From positions 26,919,010 through 26,983,009 of the forward strand of contig CM034605.1 in assembly GCA_020091685.1 (NCBI GenBank): a stretch of 64,000 bases of DNA. Direction: 5' to 3'. The position numbers were made by a program, and so were the translations under genes. The stretch comes from Lutjanus erythropterus (lineage: Eukaryota > Chordata > Actinopteri > Lutjaniformes > Lutjanidae). Positions 36,376 through 49,286 of the stretch are shown here, one piece after another; positions within the stretch are counted from its first letter, which is position 1; every line of letters begins with the position of its first letter. Below the pieces are notes generated by a model. It ran no database searches, was not told the DNA's origin, and was given only the letters and a program-made list of their open reading frames with translations.

Positions 36376-36880
36376 CATCAAAAGTCCTCGAAAGTCTTAA
36401 ATTTAACTTGCTGGTATTTGTAGACACCCTGTCTGTGAGAGACATTATGTGCATACGAGTGGAAGACACAAATAAAAAGCAGTGGACGTCCCCTTTAACA
36501 TGCTTGATCATACATTTTTGTGACCTCATACTTGAGCTGCTTATTGAATTGACACCAGTCGTTTTAGGCTGCTTTGAATTACAGCAGCGCCAGACCTGCA
36601 CTGTACAGCCTCCTCGTAAATTTCACTCCCGCGACTCCGCGGGAGGTCAAAGTTGACATCCATGCCGCGCATCTCGAACGAGTCGACTGCCAAAACAACA
36701 AAGACGTGATTAATGGATGTTTTTCCAGCCTTACAGCATCTCTCCCTCAAACAGAGTAATGACCCTTTTCAAAGACGCAAGACGGAGCCACAGCTCATCA
36801 TATCTTCAGGAGGATTCAGACAACAGACTGCTTCACCCTGTACCAATTAATCAGTTAACTAAAGTGAAGTCAGTGGTATT

Positions 36881-37576
36881 AAAGGGCCAGTTCACCCCAA
36901 AATCAAAAAATACATGTTTCCTCTGGCCTGTAGTGCTTGTTTATCTGAGCTGCAGCTGTAGAGATGTCTGCCTTCTGTCCAATACAATGGAACCAAAATG
37001 CACTCTTTCCAAAAATCATGACCTGGTTCCTCAACAGGGCTCAGCAGTAAGGCTCGCCTGCTTGCCCGGAGCAAGTAAAATACCATGCTGGGCAAGTAAG
37101 TCTGGCAACTCATTTGCCCGACTGGGAAATCTGTAAGAAAGAATTAGAAAATATTTTGAAAATCGATTAATTGTTTAAATATTTCTTTCATGCAAAATGG
37201 CAGAAAATGCTGTTTTCAGTGTCTCATATATGGAAATTTCCTACTTTTCTTCCATATAAACTGAATATCTTTGGGTTTTATAAAAACTGTGATCGTCATT
37301 TTTTGCTATTTTCTTACATTTTAGAGACCTTACAGCGCTAGATTAAATATGACAATAAACTTTAGTCTATTTTGTTATTTAATAGCCACCAATAAATAAA
37401 ACAGGGGCGAGTGAAAATTGACTCCAGGCAAGAAGATTTTTGACCCAAAAGTGCAAAAAACATAAACACTGAATCCTGCTCAAGCGAATCCACGCACCTT
37501 GTTGTAAACTACTTTCTCTCTGCAGTAAAAATCTACTGGACCTACTTTCTTCGTGTTGGGGTGAACTGTCGCTTTA
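36881..37576. mobile_element. Foldback-type MITE, interrupted copy (copy 2)
   Basis: The left arm (36881-37032: AAAGGGCCAGTTCACCCCAA, GTAGAGATGTCTGCCTTCTG, ATCATGACCTGGTTCCTC) and a right-end stub (37495-37576: CCTTGTTGTAAACTACTTTC, GGGGTGAACTGTCGCTTTA) belong to the 35842-36375 family. The roughly 460 bp between them are unrelated to that family. They contain ATCGATTAATTGTTTAAATA wording like the hAT-type MITEs, so a later insertion or rearrangement is likely. Confidence 0.6.
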
Positions 37577-38329
37577 AAATGTTCGATGTTCTGCACCAAA
37601 AAAATAAGTTTTTTTACTTGTTTACTGCTTTGGCAGTTTTGTTTTCTTTGGGTCTTTAGTGCAGCAGGTTGGTGGCCACGCAGCCTTGTAAAACAATCAG
37701 GAAACTGGCACCTTGAACCTGAAATGAGGGTAAAGTGCAAAACTTTATTTTGAGGACATTTATATCCAGATTATGTTGAACAGTGTAGCAGCTCTGGCCC
37801 TATCATTGTCTAGAATTGTAGTTCATTATTCACCCATATGAACTCTTTTAAAGGAATACTTCACTGAAAGTCTGTCTTTTGTGTATCTAGTCTATTACTC
37901 ACCTCACGCAGGTTTAAGTGGCTCTGAAGGGTTTATAGCTTAGACCTTCATCAAGGATGACTGTTGTATTCAGCTACACGTACAATAGATTCTGACAACA
38001 GTCCAGTCTCATGTCTGTGATGCTCCAAACAATGCTCACTTACTTCTTCAGTATATTGAAGTTGTTGTGTAAAACTGAGTGTTTGGATCATGTTAAACAT
38101 TGTTAAGTAGACGTTGTTAAAGTGCCCACGTTCTTTACTCAAGAAGAAGAACAGATACAAGCATTTTAAAAAAAAACTTTTTTTATTCAACTTCTTTTCT
38201 CAGATTAAAGTGAAAACATACAGGCTCTACTCAAAGTTTCATTTCTAGCTGCTGTCTCTGTGCTGAGTGACTGAACCTCACCTTTCTGTCTGTTTTGTCA
38301 GCAGTAGAAATAATTAATTACAAAAACTC

Positions 38330-39062
38330 AAATTACTCTGAGTTGTTTTTTTGGGTACTTGTATTTTTCTGAGTAGATGTTCAAGTACTTTCAAGTACTT
38401 TTACTTGTACTTGAGTATGCTTTACACTGTGTAATCTACTTAGTTACTAATTAAAGTCGATGTACAATATGAATTAATATCCAAACCTTTGATCTGCATT
38501 TTAGCAGCCAATAAGGTGATCACAAACAAGCTAATGAAAACCATGAAATGCAAATGAAAAACAAAGTGCTGTGGCAGCACACATTTGGAATCAGGATGTT
38601 AATGATTAATCATAATCAGTTAATTGCCAATAAGAATTTATGGATTCATGGATATTTAATCAATTGTCTAGACATTGTTTTTTGTCAGATGGAGCCATTT
38701 GTTGAATAAGGAAAATGACAATGGCCAAAAAAAAAAAAAAAAAAAAAAAATGAAAGAAAATAAACATGTTTCATAACTTATAAATTATTAATGATTAATC
38801 AATTGTTAGCATTTTCAACTACTGGTTCAGGAAAACACAAAATTTGCAACCCTAGTTAGAAGAGGTAACTATGACATAAACGCTTAAAAGTAACTAATAC
38901 TCTATACTTTTTGCAACAAATACTTTGTACTTTTACTTAAGTGTATTTCTAACACCAGTACTTTTACTTGTAATTGAGTAATATTACAGTGACATAATAG
39001 TACTTAACAGTACTTGTGCTTGAGTACAGATTTTCAGTACTCTTCCCACCACTGGTTATGTG
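38330..39062. repeat. Nested repeat mosaic (AAGTACTTTTACTTGTACT family around an ATTAATCA-type MITE)
   Basis: The outer parts (38330-38450 and 38870-39062) are rich in CAAGTACTTTTACTTGTACT and end CAGTACTCTTCCCACCACTG, a common fish element. The middle (about 38595-38855) has the GATTAATCA/ATTAATCAATTG words and a GCAACCCTAG end of the hAT-type MITE family, including a 25-base poly-A run at 38726-38750. The reading is one element inserted in another. Exact borders uncertain. Confidence 0.55.
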
Positions 39063-39577
39063 TGATATGCACATGCATGGATGCATCACGCAATTTTTTT
39101 GTGTGTCTGTTATTGTCCAGTCCATTTAGGTTGAAATCATTCTTGACGTTGGAAAGTTGGACGGCAGTTTTGAAAATGTAAAGAGTAGAAAATATAGATA
39201 TTTGCGTTAAAATGTAGGGAGTAAAAGTGAAAAGTTGTCAGATAAATAAATACTTGAGTCAGGTGCGGATATGTCACCTGGGTGGGTTACTCAACCTACA
39301 CACCACAACACTCACAGTCTAACCATATTAACACTGACTGCAGTGATGAACTGTAGGAACAGTAAGACGACAACAGGGCAGAATATTTAAAACAATAATT
39401 TCGTTCTCCAGTAAGTTCCAGAGAATGAGGGGAGAAACAGTAGAAAAGAAAGAGGAAGGCACATTGTGCACATTTTTTTGTAATGCTCGTTGTCACATGT
39501 AATGTTCCATGTCTTGGTGTCTTCTAACTTTTTGATAACCATTTTAGTCGCTTTCCTCAAGAAGAATTAGTTCTTAA

Positions 39578-40325
39578 CAGGGCTGGATATCATTTAAGAA
39601 TTTACAATACCTGTACCAATAAAAATACCCTTAAAGTGATACTGATACTGATAAAGCAGAACTTTTGAAAACTTTTTCTTTTTTCCAGGGACCTGCTTTT
39701 TTAAAAATGACAAACCATCATGACCCAATTCAAAACCGGCATTTTTACTGCCATGCCACATCACCTTATTATCTTGACACACGTTATTGAAAACATATAC
39801 ACATGTTTAATGAGAAATAAATGCTTTTAGACAAAGTTTAGAAGCCATACCACTGTTTTTATTTCCTCTCATCGGGAAACTAATATAGGACATTTTAGCT
39901 TACCTCATAAATGAGACAAAATAACTGCATTTAGGTGGAATTAATTTATTTTTCCTTCCATCAGTAAAACAATATTCACATTTTAGATGCTTTATAAAAG
40001 GTGTACTGCAGATGCAAAATTTCTTCCATAGTCTTTTCTTAATTTGGGTTTTTCCTCATGCTTTATTAAAGGCTTCATCATGTTACTCAAATTCACACTT
40101 TTTCCTGAAATAATCCTTCCACATTTTATGCATTTATTTTTTATCAGACACCACAGGTATGTACAGTAATACTGCCATGCTTTCAAACTTTTTAGTGACT
40201 TTTTTCTGTAGATCTGGGGACAAAAAGTATTAGATACAGGTACAGTTTGACTGGAAAAGTTTCAATACACCTGGGTACTGGTTTATTTTGATCAGTACCT
40301 TAAAGGTATCGAGTACAGAGCCCTA
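39578..40325. mobile_element. hAT-type element with perfect 8-bp target duplication
   Basis: Left end CAGGGCTGGATATC, right end GAGTACAGAGCCCTA. Identical 8-mers GTTCTTAA flank it at 39570-39577 and 40326-40333, the expected target duplication of a hAT transposon. Both ends carry related words just inside (AATACCTGTACCAATAAAA and AGTACCTTAAAGGTATCGAG). The 748-bp interior has no transposase I recognise, so it is non-autonomous. Confidence 0.75.
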
Positions 40326-40845
40326 GTTCTTAATGACTTGCCTGGTTAAATAAAACTAAAAAAACAAATTGAAGTCAAAATAAAAAGTTAGAGCAAATGA
40401 ACATTAGTTTAAAATCAAGCAATAAACAAAAGGACACTCCAAGCATCCTCCCTCCAAAAAGCCACAGGAGGTTAGCAAACCACATAGAAAACAAAGACAC
40501 CCTCCCTCTGAAAAGGGAGGTCTAACACTGATGTAGCCTCTGGCTCTGACCTGCAGCTCTCCACATGCCTGGAGGCTGCGGGCCCTGATTAGTGACGGGA
40601 AACACCTGCGACCAATCACTCACTGCTGCTGCAGCGGGGAGGCGGTACCTGCAGAACCTGCACACAGGAGAGAACTACCACAGCAGTGACTTTGCAGAAA
40701 CAGAGATTGATGTCCATAAAAGTATTATCCAGGTGCATGCTGGGAGGCTTTCCACTACACTTACACCTCTGGGACGTCACCATATGTGTATGTATCTAAA
40801 TATACGGTGGATAAGTGGATTATACTACAGGAGTACTTACAGTTT

Positions 40846-41098
40846 GAAGGTCAGTGTGTGAGATTTATGGGGATTTATTGGTGGAATATGGCAAATGAAA
40901 AATAATAATCAATTAATGTGTATAATCACCTGAAAGTAAGAGTTGTCCTTGTTACCTGAGAGCATGGGTCCTCTTTCATTGCATTTTTCTTACATGTTGC
41001 AGCCACCTTAGTTTCACCTAATGTTTGGAAAGGGAGAGTGCAATGCAATCTGCACACCCATTGCTAGATGGCGCTAAATCCTACACACTGTTCCTTTA
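40846..41098. repeat. Teleost MITE-like repeat (GTGTGAGATTTATGGGG family)
   Basis: Begins near CAGTGTGTGAGATTTA and ends TAAATCCTACACACTG, an inverted pair matching at 14 of 16 positions. Interior words (ATAATCACCTGAAAGTAAGA, TGCTAGATGGCGCTAAATCC) are those of a very frequent fish repeat. Non-coding. Confidence 0.7.
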
Positions 41099-42583
41099 AC
41101 AAGTTGCTGTGGAATTGCTGATAGCTGCAGGGACTTAAAGCTGAGTACAAGCTGTTGACCTACACACAAGTGCAAACTACAAACTTTTCAGAGCCGCCTT
41201 TTAAATCTGGTTGTGGGTGTCTGATGCACAACAGGTAGATTTTCAGCCAAGTATTCTTTTAAATGATCGATCAGATCCACTTTTGATGAACTGCAAGAAT
41301 TTTAGACTACAGTAATGACAGCGACTTGTCATTATTTTAACAAAGAGCAAAGGTTCTGTTTAAAATGTTGGCGCAATTGTTCAGCAGGTGGGGGGAGAAG
41401 ATAGTGGGCATGGTCTATTGCATGGAATTTTTTTATTATTGTTATTAATAACTTACTCGAACTGCTGCTTGGTCACTTGACCCGCCCACGTGAGCCAGTA
41501 GTATCTTCTAGTAAGCTGACCTCCAGCCTGCAGGTCCATCGATCCTTGCATCACTACAGGCTACCATATCACATAATTAGACCAGAATCAATGTTCCACC
41601 AGGGGGTTCGGTGAACCAACACAAACTGCGCCCATGTGTGCACAGGCCATTTGTAACCTCTGAGTCCCCAGTAGCAGAATCCCAAAGATAAATAGGAAGA
41701 TGTAAAGGCCTGGAGAGGGATAAAAGGTTTCTGTAATGATAAACTGTCAGGGGATGAATATCCTGCTTTATTTGAATGCGAAGATACACAAACGTTGTTG
41801 AAAACAGAAGGAAGTCCCTGCAAAATACTTTGTTTATCATCTATTTATGTTTAAACTTATATTACTAAAGCAGACAGATTAAAGGTAGTTAGTAAATTAG
41901 GTGCCTTTTTGAGGAATGCTCTGCCTTTTATTTAAATGACCTACTTTATCACGTGGATCTGTTTTCATCATTTGCTATTGTATTGCTGCTTTGTTTTATG
42001 TTTGTGCTCCATACCACGATGTGTGGTCAGGACCCACAGGTGGGTCACAGGGGATTTTATTTGGGTCCCTAAATGAATAAGATTATGGATGAAATTCAGC
42101 AAATTTAAGATTTATATATGCAGAAGACCTAAACACCTGTTTTACTTATGAAAGGAAACAACAAGGGCCTGTTTATTCCATCTGAATGCACTTATTTTGT
42201 CTCATTTATAAAGTAGGCTAGAATGACCTATGCTGTTTTCCTGATAAGAGGGAATAAAAACAATGAGATGGCCTGTTAACTCAGCCTAAATTCAATTCTT
42301 TTTCATTTCTTAAGTTTTAAAATGTGCATGTTTTCAACAAAGTGTCAAGCTAATATAAGGTGATGCGGAAATGGCAGTAAAAACGGTCACAAATGTTCAT
42401 TTATGCATGAAGGAAGTTTTCCCAGAATTTATTGATAAGGCTTATTGTGAGTTGGGTTGCAACAGTTTGTCATTTTTAAAAAGTGGGTCCCTAGGAAAAA
42501 AAAGTTAAAAAAAAAGTTCAAATTAAGTCCCAGGTTGACAAAAATCAAAATATCCTTTTAAGTCAGTACTTTAACTTAAGACC

Positions 42584-42615
<32 letters not shown>

Positions 42616-44035
42616 TCCACGGAGCGATTATGGAGCCAAAACAACAGAATGTATCACTGCCCAAATACAGACTCAACTGTGGATTTAAAATTTAGATATG
42701 TGACGATGAATATTACAGAATCAGGCCTGCCACTGGAAAACAAGCTAGAAGCCTGAGTGCATCCAGCCCCCGGTGGCTCCAGAGAGTACCGGTGCAGGAC
42801 TGCGGCTGTACTGGGCAGCTCTGAGGTGTAAATGTGTGTAAGGCCTGAATGTGAAGCAGGGTGTTCCTGGGGAAGAGCATGCATGCTCAGCAAGTCTCCA
42901 CTGCATAAATAATGGCTTTAAAAAAAACAAAAAAAAAACAATGACAACATAAAAACCTAGGTGCGTATTCGGTTTCCCATGCATGTGGCCACTAGATGCA
43001 ATTTGTCATCCCACCTCGCAGTTCCATCAGGTCCTCCCTCCCTCCCCCCGCCTCCCCCTTCGTCTGCTTAGCAGTTAGGTTGGGAATAACCTATGCTTTG
43101 TGAAGGGTTGTTAGCTTGCTCTCCAAGGCCATTCATATTTTATATGACAGCTTGGTGAGAGGCGAACTCACCAGGAGACACAACTACAGGCAGTTTACAA
43201 ACTAATGAGCAGCGCTATCTGCCAGAGGAGCTGAGCGTCATCATGGCCGTATTGACTGGTGGGTCGCTCGGGGAAAAAACACACATGATGATGGATTGGG
43301 AAATAATGCGGCCAAAAAAAGATCATGAAAGGGGCTTTCCACTGCCTCCACAGAGGTGGCTCATTACCGTAGAAGTCACAGGGAGCACGGGCACCTAGAG
43401 GAGGCAGAGGTGGACAAAGTTGAGGAAGAGAGGATAGAGGAGGAGAGGGGAGAAACAGATGGGAGGTGGGAGCGATGGCAGCGTCGAGAGTGGCAGGCAC
43501 ACCGCGAGGGAGGAAGCTGGCGAGGGAAGGAGGGAGTCAGGTGAGTGAGGGATGCGCCCAGATGTGGGGAAGGAGTGTTGGCGAGACGGATAGATGGATG
43601 AAGGGGGGAAGGAGCAGTAATTATAGGCCTTGTTGTGCGGTTGGAGAGATGGAGGAGCCGCTTTTTCAGCGCTGCCACTCTGCATTAACCCAGCAGAATG
43701 AAATATTCAGCCATTAGGCCTCGGCTGAAACACATCCAGTGCCCGGACTCATGCAACATTTAAACACCAGTCATGTTCTATTCATTACAAGAGAGCCTAT
43801 TACATATAATCATCATTTTGGTTTAGTTTGTACTTCACACACACTCACACACACACTTTTTTCATCTGTAAATGCAACACTGCATTTGAGTGTAGAGGTG
43901 AGAGTGGTGAGTCAATACCAACTCCAATTAGACCTTGGAATCATTGGTAAACATTGGCTGGGATTTGATTTTCTCAAACCACACAGAAGGATGAAATGCT
44001 TACTGCTTCGCTTTTGTGTCTTATTCTCTTTCTAG
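41099..44035 (+). other. gfra4: gfra4 intron, last part before the domain-2 exon
   Basis: No exon. A poly-A run of about 29 bases spans 42587-42615. From 43380 to 43640 the plus strand is purine-rich (GAGGAAGAGAGGATAGAGGA), which opens long frames on both strands without meaning. The acceptor at the end is TTATTCTCTTTCTAG. Confidence 0.6.
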
Positions 44036-44375
44036 AGTCTGAAGTAACGACGGTGAACCGCTGCCTGGACGCCGCCAAGGCGTGCAACATTGATGAGACG
44101 TGTCAGAAGCTGCGTACGGAGTACGTCTCGGCCTGCATCCAGCCGTCAGCCCGCTCGGGGCCATGTAACCGACCAAAGTGCAACAAGGCGCTGAGGAAGT
44201 TCTTCGACCGCGTTCCCCCCGACTACACCCACGAGCTGCTGTTCTGTCCCTGCACCGACACGGCCTGCGCCGAGCGCCGCCGGCAAACCATCGTGCCGTC
44301 CTGCTCCTACGAAGACAAGGAGAAGCCCAACTGCCTGGCTCAGCTGCGGATCTGCAAGGCAGACTACGTGTGCAG
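44036..44375 (+). CDS. gfra4: GDNF family receptor alpha-4, main domain-2 exon
   Basis: This 340-nt exon (TTTCTAG|AGTCTG ... GTGTGCAG|GTAGAA; enters in phase 1, leaves in phase 2) encodes residues 122-234 and most of the second cysteine-rich domain. In GFR-alpha receptors this domain makes the main contact with the ligand. Visible family words are [78 protein letters not shown] and KADYVC. The stretch RTEYVSAC...FFDRVPP(D/E)[10 protein letters not shown] is closer to GFRA4 than to GFRA1/2. It is the most conserved and most GC-rich exon of the window. An ATG at 43996 upstream reads into it, but that segment contains the acceptor and is intronic. Confidence 0.97.
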
Positions 44376-46806
44376 GTAGAAATTAGGAAATGTTGTCTAA
44401 CATGCCGCCTGCTGCCAAGAACATTTTACACTTAATTTCCTGAGTTGGCATCATTCAAGTCACTGAACAGATAATTTGCAGCAACTGTGGCTTCTTTTAA
44501 AGGATCACAAAGGTGTTTTTTGTGTGTTTTGGCTCAGTTATTGCAAATGATGTGCACATTACAGGGATTTAAGGACATTTATTATCATTATAAAACACAG
44601 GATTTTAAAACAAAATTAGAGTTGTAGTTCCTTCATAATACACACGAAATACGCAGATAATTAAATTCAGAATGGAACAAGGTGAAAATATAAAGCAAAT
44701 TAAATACATACAAACATACATGTATACAGCGAGGAGATAATTCTGCAGTGTGTTTGTAAAATTTGCAAGAGATTGAATGTAGAGAGCAGCAACAAGATGG
44801 TGATAATATGGTCGACATCTGCACACAAATGAAACCTTCATGCATACCATAATAATTTGATATTGGTGAGACATTGTCTTCTGGTCTTGTTTTGTCTTTG
44901 GAGGAGACCAGGGGCAATTTTGAAATTATTTTTTTTACGTTTTCCTTCATAACTCACAGATGAGTTGAGAGACATTAGTCATCTGTTGATATAAATCATC
45001 AATCATATGCATTTTTGCCTTTATTTTTTGATAGGGATAGCTGGAGATATGACAGGTGAGAGTCAAACCGGCAGCCGCTGCAGAGGACTGACAGCCTCAG
45101 AACATGGGGCGCCCGTTTTTTTTTCAATAACCTAAAGATAACATTAACGTTAGTTTAAATTCCGTCATCTCAACTTAAGACAGCAGAACAAAAATACTGT
45201 CAGTTTTTTGTTGAAAACTTCTGCAGCGGCGAAATGATCCACAGGCAGATAGAGAATCCTACTGAGCATGTGCAGAGTGTCATCATGCTCGCTTGTTTAT
45301 GATGAGAGGAATTAAGTGTGTTACAACTGCCCCCGGTCTCCCCTGTAGTATAAAATAGAACTGTCATGACATTCAAACGCTGAAAAAAAAATGCTCCTCT
45401 GAAGCTCTGATGTCCAAGATTTGAAGGCAAGAAATTTTCTTTGACAGTTAGATGTAGAAAATAGACTCCCACATAAATGGAGAAAGAGGCTTTGATACAC
45501 CATATCAGCTTATCGAGTTCTAATGTTTATCTTGTTAGCAAACACCTGCCTGAGGTGACTGACACATCCAGTGTCTTGTTTGATGTGCCAGCTCCTGAGA
45601 AAACTATCTGGGTCTCTTTTTCTTGTTAGATGTTTGACCAGCTTCACCGGCCACTTGTTTACTTTGACTCCCTGCTATTTCACACAGGTATTCTACAATT
45701 ACAGACTTGTGCGAGCTGCAGGAGTAGTCTGTGAGAGCTGGAGCTACTCAACTATACTGACTAGGAAGCCAACACAACAAACACAGACCGTTCGTATTAC
45801 AGGAAATTATTTAATTTTTTGGCCACTTTTGACCATTGTTTTGGCCACAAGCTGACAGACTAACAAGTATTTATGAGTAACATGTTTGCAAATTCTTTCT
45901 TCCTACACATATATCTATTCTTCACCAGCTGGTTGCTAAATTTTTGGTAGGTAGTTTAAAGTCACTTAATTTTTGCTGAAAACAGACGCATGGTGCTGGA
46001 GAACAGGTTGATAAGAGCACAGAGACTGAATCAGGCCAGTTAAGTGCCATAAACCAAAAGAAATGAGCAAGAAGAGGCAAAAAAACTCTTGACATGTAGA
46101 TTTGGGTAATAATTCTCCATGTGACTGGGCACTTTCACATTATATGCACTCAGTTTATATAATGGCACCCAAAAATGGTAAAATTTCAAACTAAGTTTAT
46201 GTCACTTAAAATGCCATGTTAAGTGGATTTGCATAAATACGTCTCACAGAGTGCTGCAGGGATGATTTATTTTTATAGGCCAACCTGGAAGTTAGCATTG
46301 CCCTGGTTCCTTTAACAAAAAGCTGATGAGATTTTTTTCCTTTGGGTTTTGGATTAGTGTAGAAAATAAGCTCTTTGACACTTATTTATGATACTTACAT
46401 GTTTTCTTCAGCGAGATAATCATCACACATAAACGCCATTTTTATAATTTTTGAAAATTCAATCGCCAGAAATAAGCTAACACCAGGCTACAAATGAACT
46501 ACACCACAGTTGCATGACCCCAGTTTTTATCTTTAATGTCAAAAACCTCATTCAGAAAGCCCACTGACTTTGAGACGAAGGACCTGGAGGTTCAAAAATG
46601 TAAACTTCCACCTAATTTCCACATTTTAGGACTCTTTCCTGCAGCGCTCTGTTGAGTTAAACCTTGATCAGTCTTGACATTGTTGACCAGTAACAATCTG
46701 TTTTGACAGGGCTGACCTTTAAGACAGAGCAGCGGAGGCTGTAACTTAGCTGTGTTGCACAATCAACCCTTATTTAACCTCCTTTGTCAGAGTATGTTAA
46801 CTCCAG
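44376..46806 (+). other. gfra4: gfra4 intron, first part (no recognised feature)
   Basis: Begins GTAGAA. No exon and no confidently recognised repeat; open frames on both strands are short and unassigned. Confidence 0.55.
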
Positions 46807-47165
46807 GGCACTGTTTCTAGACAGGAGTTAGGAGTATGAATAAGTCTTACGTAGCTTATTGTCCCATTATCTAGCTAGTTAGCTAATTTGTTAACTGACA
46901 GCTGGCAGGCAAGCTAGTTTAGAGAGCTATGGTAGCTCACTTGAGCTAGCATCTACCAACTAGCTTGTTAGATGCTAGGTTAAAGGCATTGTTTATAAAC
47001 AGTTTTGAGACAGGGTTGATAGTGTGAATATACGTCTTAAATAAACTGAGCATATTATCCAGTTAAGCTCAATAGCATGCTAACTGATAGTTGGAAAGCT
47101 GGCTAGCTTGGAGAGCTATTGTAGCTCACTCATGCTTGCATGTTCCCAGCAAGCTAGCTTGTTTG
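46807..47165 (+). repeat. Diverged tandem duplication, 178-bp period, rich in GCTAGC
   Basis: Two copies start GGCACTGTTTCTAGACAGGA (46807) and GGCATTGTTTATAAACAGTT (46985). They share in order GAATA...GTCTTA, CATTATC(C/T)AG, GCTAACTGA, AGCTGGC, TTAGAGAGCTATGGTAGCTC against TTGGAGAGCTATTGTAGCTC, and the AGCAAGCTAGCTTG type end. About 70-75 percent identity by eye. The AGCT-rich wording resembles that in the 8416-9224 element. Confidence 0.75.
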
Positions 47166-49278
47166 TGGTTAGCTCACCAGCTCACCAACTAGCCCGAGCT
47201 GAAATGTCACTAAGCTTCTAGCACCACTTTGCAAAGACATGCAGATGAATTTTGCTATGCCACTTTCTAGTGCAGGTCTACAGCTCTTGCCCCTCTCTCC
47301 AGTGGCTCCCTGTGAACAATTAAATGGAAATGAATAAGAGTTCTTATTTATTATTTATTAGTATTTAATGCAATGTCATTGTTTCAGGCCTCAAGTGATT
47401 CTTACATTCTCTAACTGTAGAAATATGGACCCGTTACCCCAAAAATGTTTTAATATAGTCAACTAAAATGGGCGTCACAGACTACGTCTACAGCTTGGCG
47501 CTTCTTTCTCTAAAGTTTGGCAGTGGCCAGTCTGATGTCTCCCTTGACTAAATATGGATGCCAAATCCAAAAGAAGAAAAGTCTTTGAGGGAAATAGTTG
47601 CAGCTCCAAGAAGACTTTTTTCCTTCCTTTTCCAAAAAAAAATGGCTCGTTTGATTATAAAAGTTGCTGACGTCTGTTCTAGTCTGATAGGGAAACGCAG
47701 CTCCGCCATGAACTTGTATGTCTTTACATTTGCATGTTGCTCTGTCCAATATGGCTGCAACATTGACATAGAATCCAAATGCCGATGTGGCGTGTGTGTA
47801 AATATGTCTGTGCAAAATGGCACGTAATTTCAAGTTGAAAACAAGTCGCTTCAAGTTAATTTCCACAGCTAATGCGCTGATAGCGTCACCACTGTTGTGT
47901 TTACCATGAGGTGCTTTGTTTATGTGGTGGCCTTGCACTCTAGTTTTCCCTCAGGACAATAAATGGTGTTGTGTATCATGGAAGATAGGTCTGCTTGGTA
48001 TGATATGTTCATTTAGATTTAATTAGTCAGCTGTGTTTAATTAATTCAATTGTTATACTCATTAACTGTGTTTAATTAGTTCAATTAAATTCTGCATTCA
48101 TTTTCTGAGAGAAGCAGCCAGGCAACAGTCAGCCATGTGAAATAGTCATTATTAGAGCGGCCATTATCATTTGGGATTCACACATGACTTTCCTGCCAAA
48201 GTGCTCAGAAAATATTTATCAATGTGCGGCCGAGACATCAGCGGGATGAGTAAGTAGTTTACAGAAAACTGACCCTCTGAACAAGATCAGTTACTGAATA
48301 AGCGTATTTATTCTGCAGTAAATCCATCTGTATGTGAGCCACTGATGGGACAAAGATTTTATTCAAATTTTAATTGATTGTAAACGTCCAATCAGTCATA
48401 ATGTCTTGCGGGGTCATTAAAATTCACAGGGTGTATTTCCCTCTGTCACTGGAGACTGAAAACATGGAGTTCTCATACCCATCCAGTCATCCTCCTGTCT
48501 CTGACAGCAAATGGTCGCCAGCGTTTAATCTAGTTCCTCTTCAAATGTCAGGAAGACAAAGGGCTTCATCTGTCACGGCTATCGATCAGGCATTATTCTC
48601 CACCGCCGCCCCGATGGATGGAGTATCTCAAGGCCCCTGCGCAGCACGCCAATCCCCATGCTAGTCAGCTGGCATTAACCGGCAGTCTGCAGAGGATGCC
48701 TTCACTTAGTGCACAGCCTATGAGTTTTACGCACATCATTATAATGACATGACAAACGAGGGGAGAGCGGGGAGTTGTGGTGCCCTGAGGGAATCCTGTT
48801 GCAAATGCCAGTCGACGGGGGCCGATGATGCGATATGATGGCTGCGATAGCCTTGTACAATGATGATGATGGGGCTAGATGTCTGAGCGACTGGCAGGAA
48901 AGGTGAAGGAGGGAAGGGAAGGCAGAGAGGCTGTGGGAGGAAGAATTTATATGGAAGATCCATATTTGTCTAATCTCGGCGCGGCCAGGCCTGCCAGACT
49001 CTACCCACGGTATTTAGAGAGCGGAGCCAAGGCCTATCTTTGCCCCTCATTGACTCTCTACAGCCTGGCAGCCTTCCATTAGACGGCTCGCTGGGGAAAG
49101 TGGGGAGGAAAGAAATAGAGGGATGAATGTCACCAGGGGTGACTGGAGGCGAGGTTGAAGTGCTGCATGGCGGAAGATCTTGAAGGGTGGAGGGACATGA
49201 TGGACAGGGTTCTCATGAGTGCTGGAAATCCTTGAAAACACCAGAATTTTAATGCAATATTTTTAAGGTTTGAAAAGT
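47166..49278 (+). other. gfra4: gfra4 intron, repeat-poor stretch
   Basis: No exon. The part 48000-49240 shows none of the repeat families seen elsewhere. It includes two near copies of AACTGTGTTTAATTAATTCA (about 48030 and 48065) with TTAATTA-type homeodomain cores. A conserved non-coding regulatory role is possible but not demonstrated. Confidence 0.4.
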
Positions 49279-49286
49279 GCTTGAAT

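Noticed and set aside
43356-43717. Several overlapping long frames on both strands at 43.4-43.7 kb
   Set aside because: The plus strand is purine-rich low-complexity DNA, which removes stop codons in several frames at once. Translations are Ser/Pro- or Glu/Arg-rich with no family resemblance.
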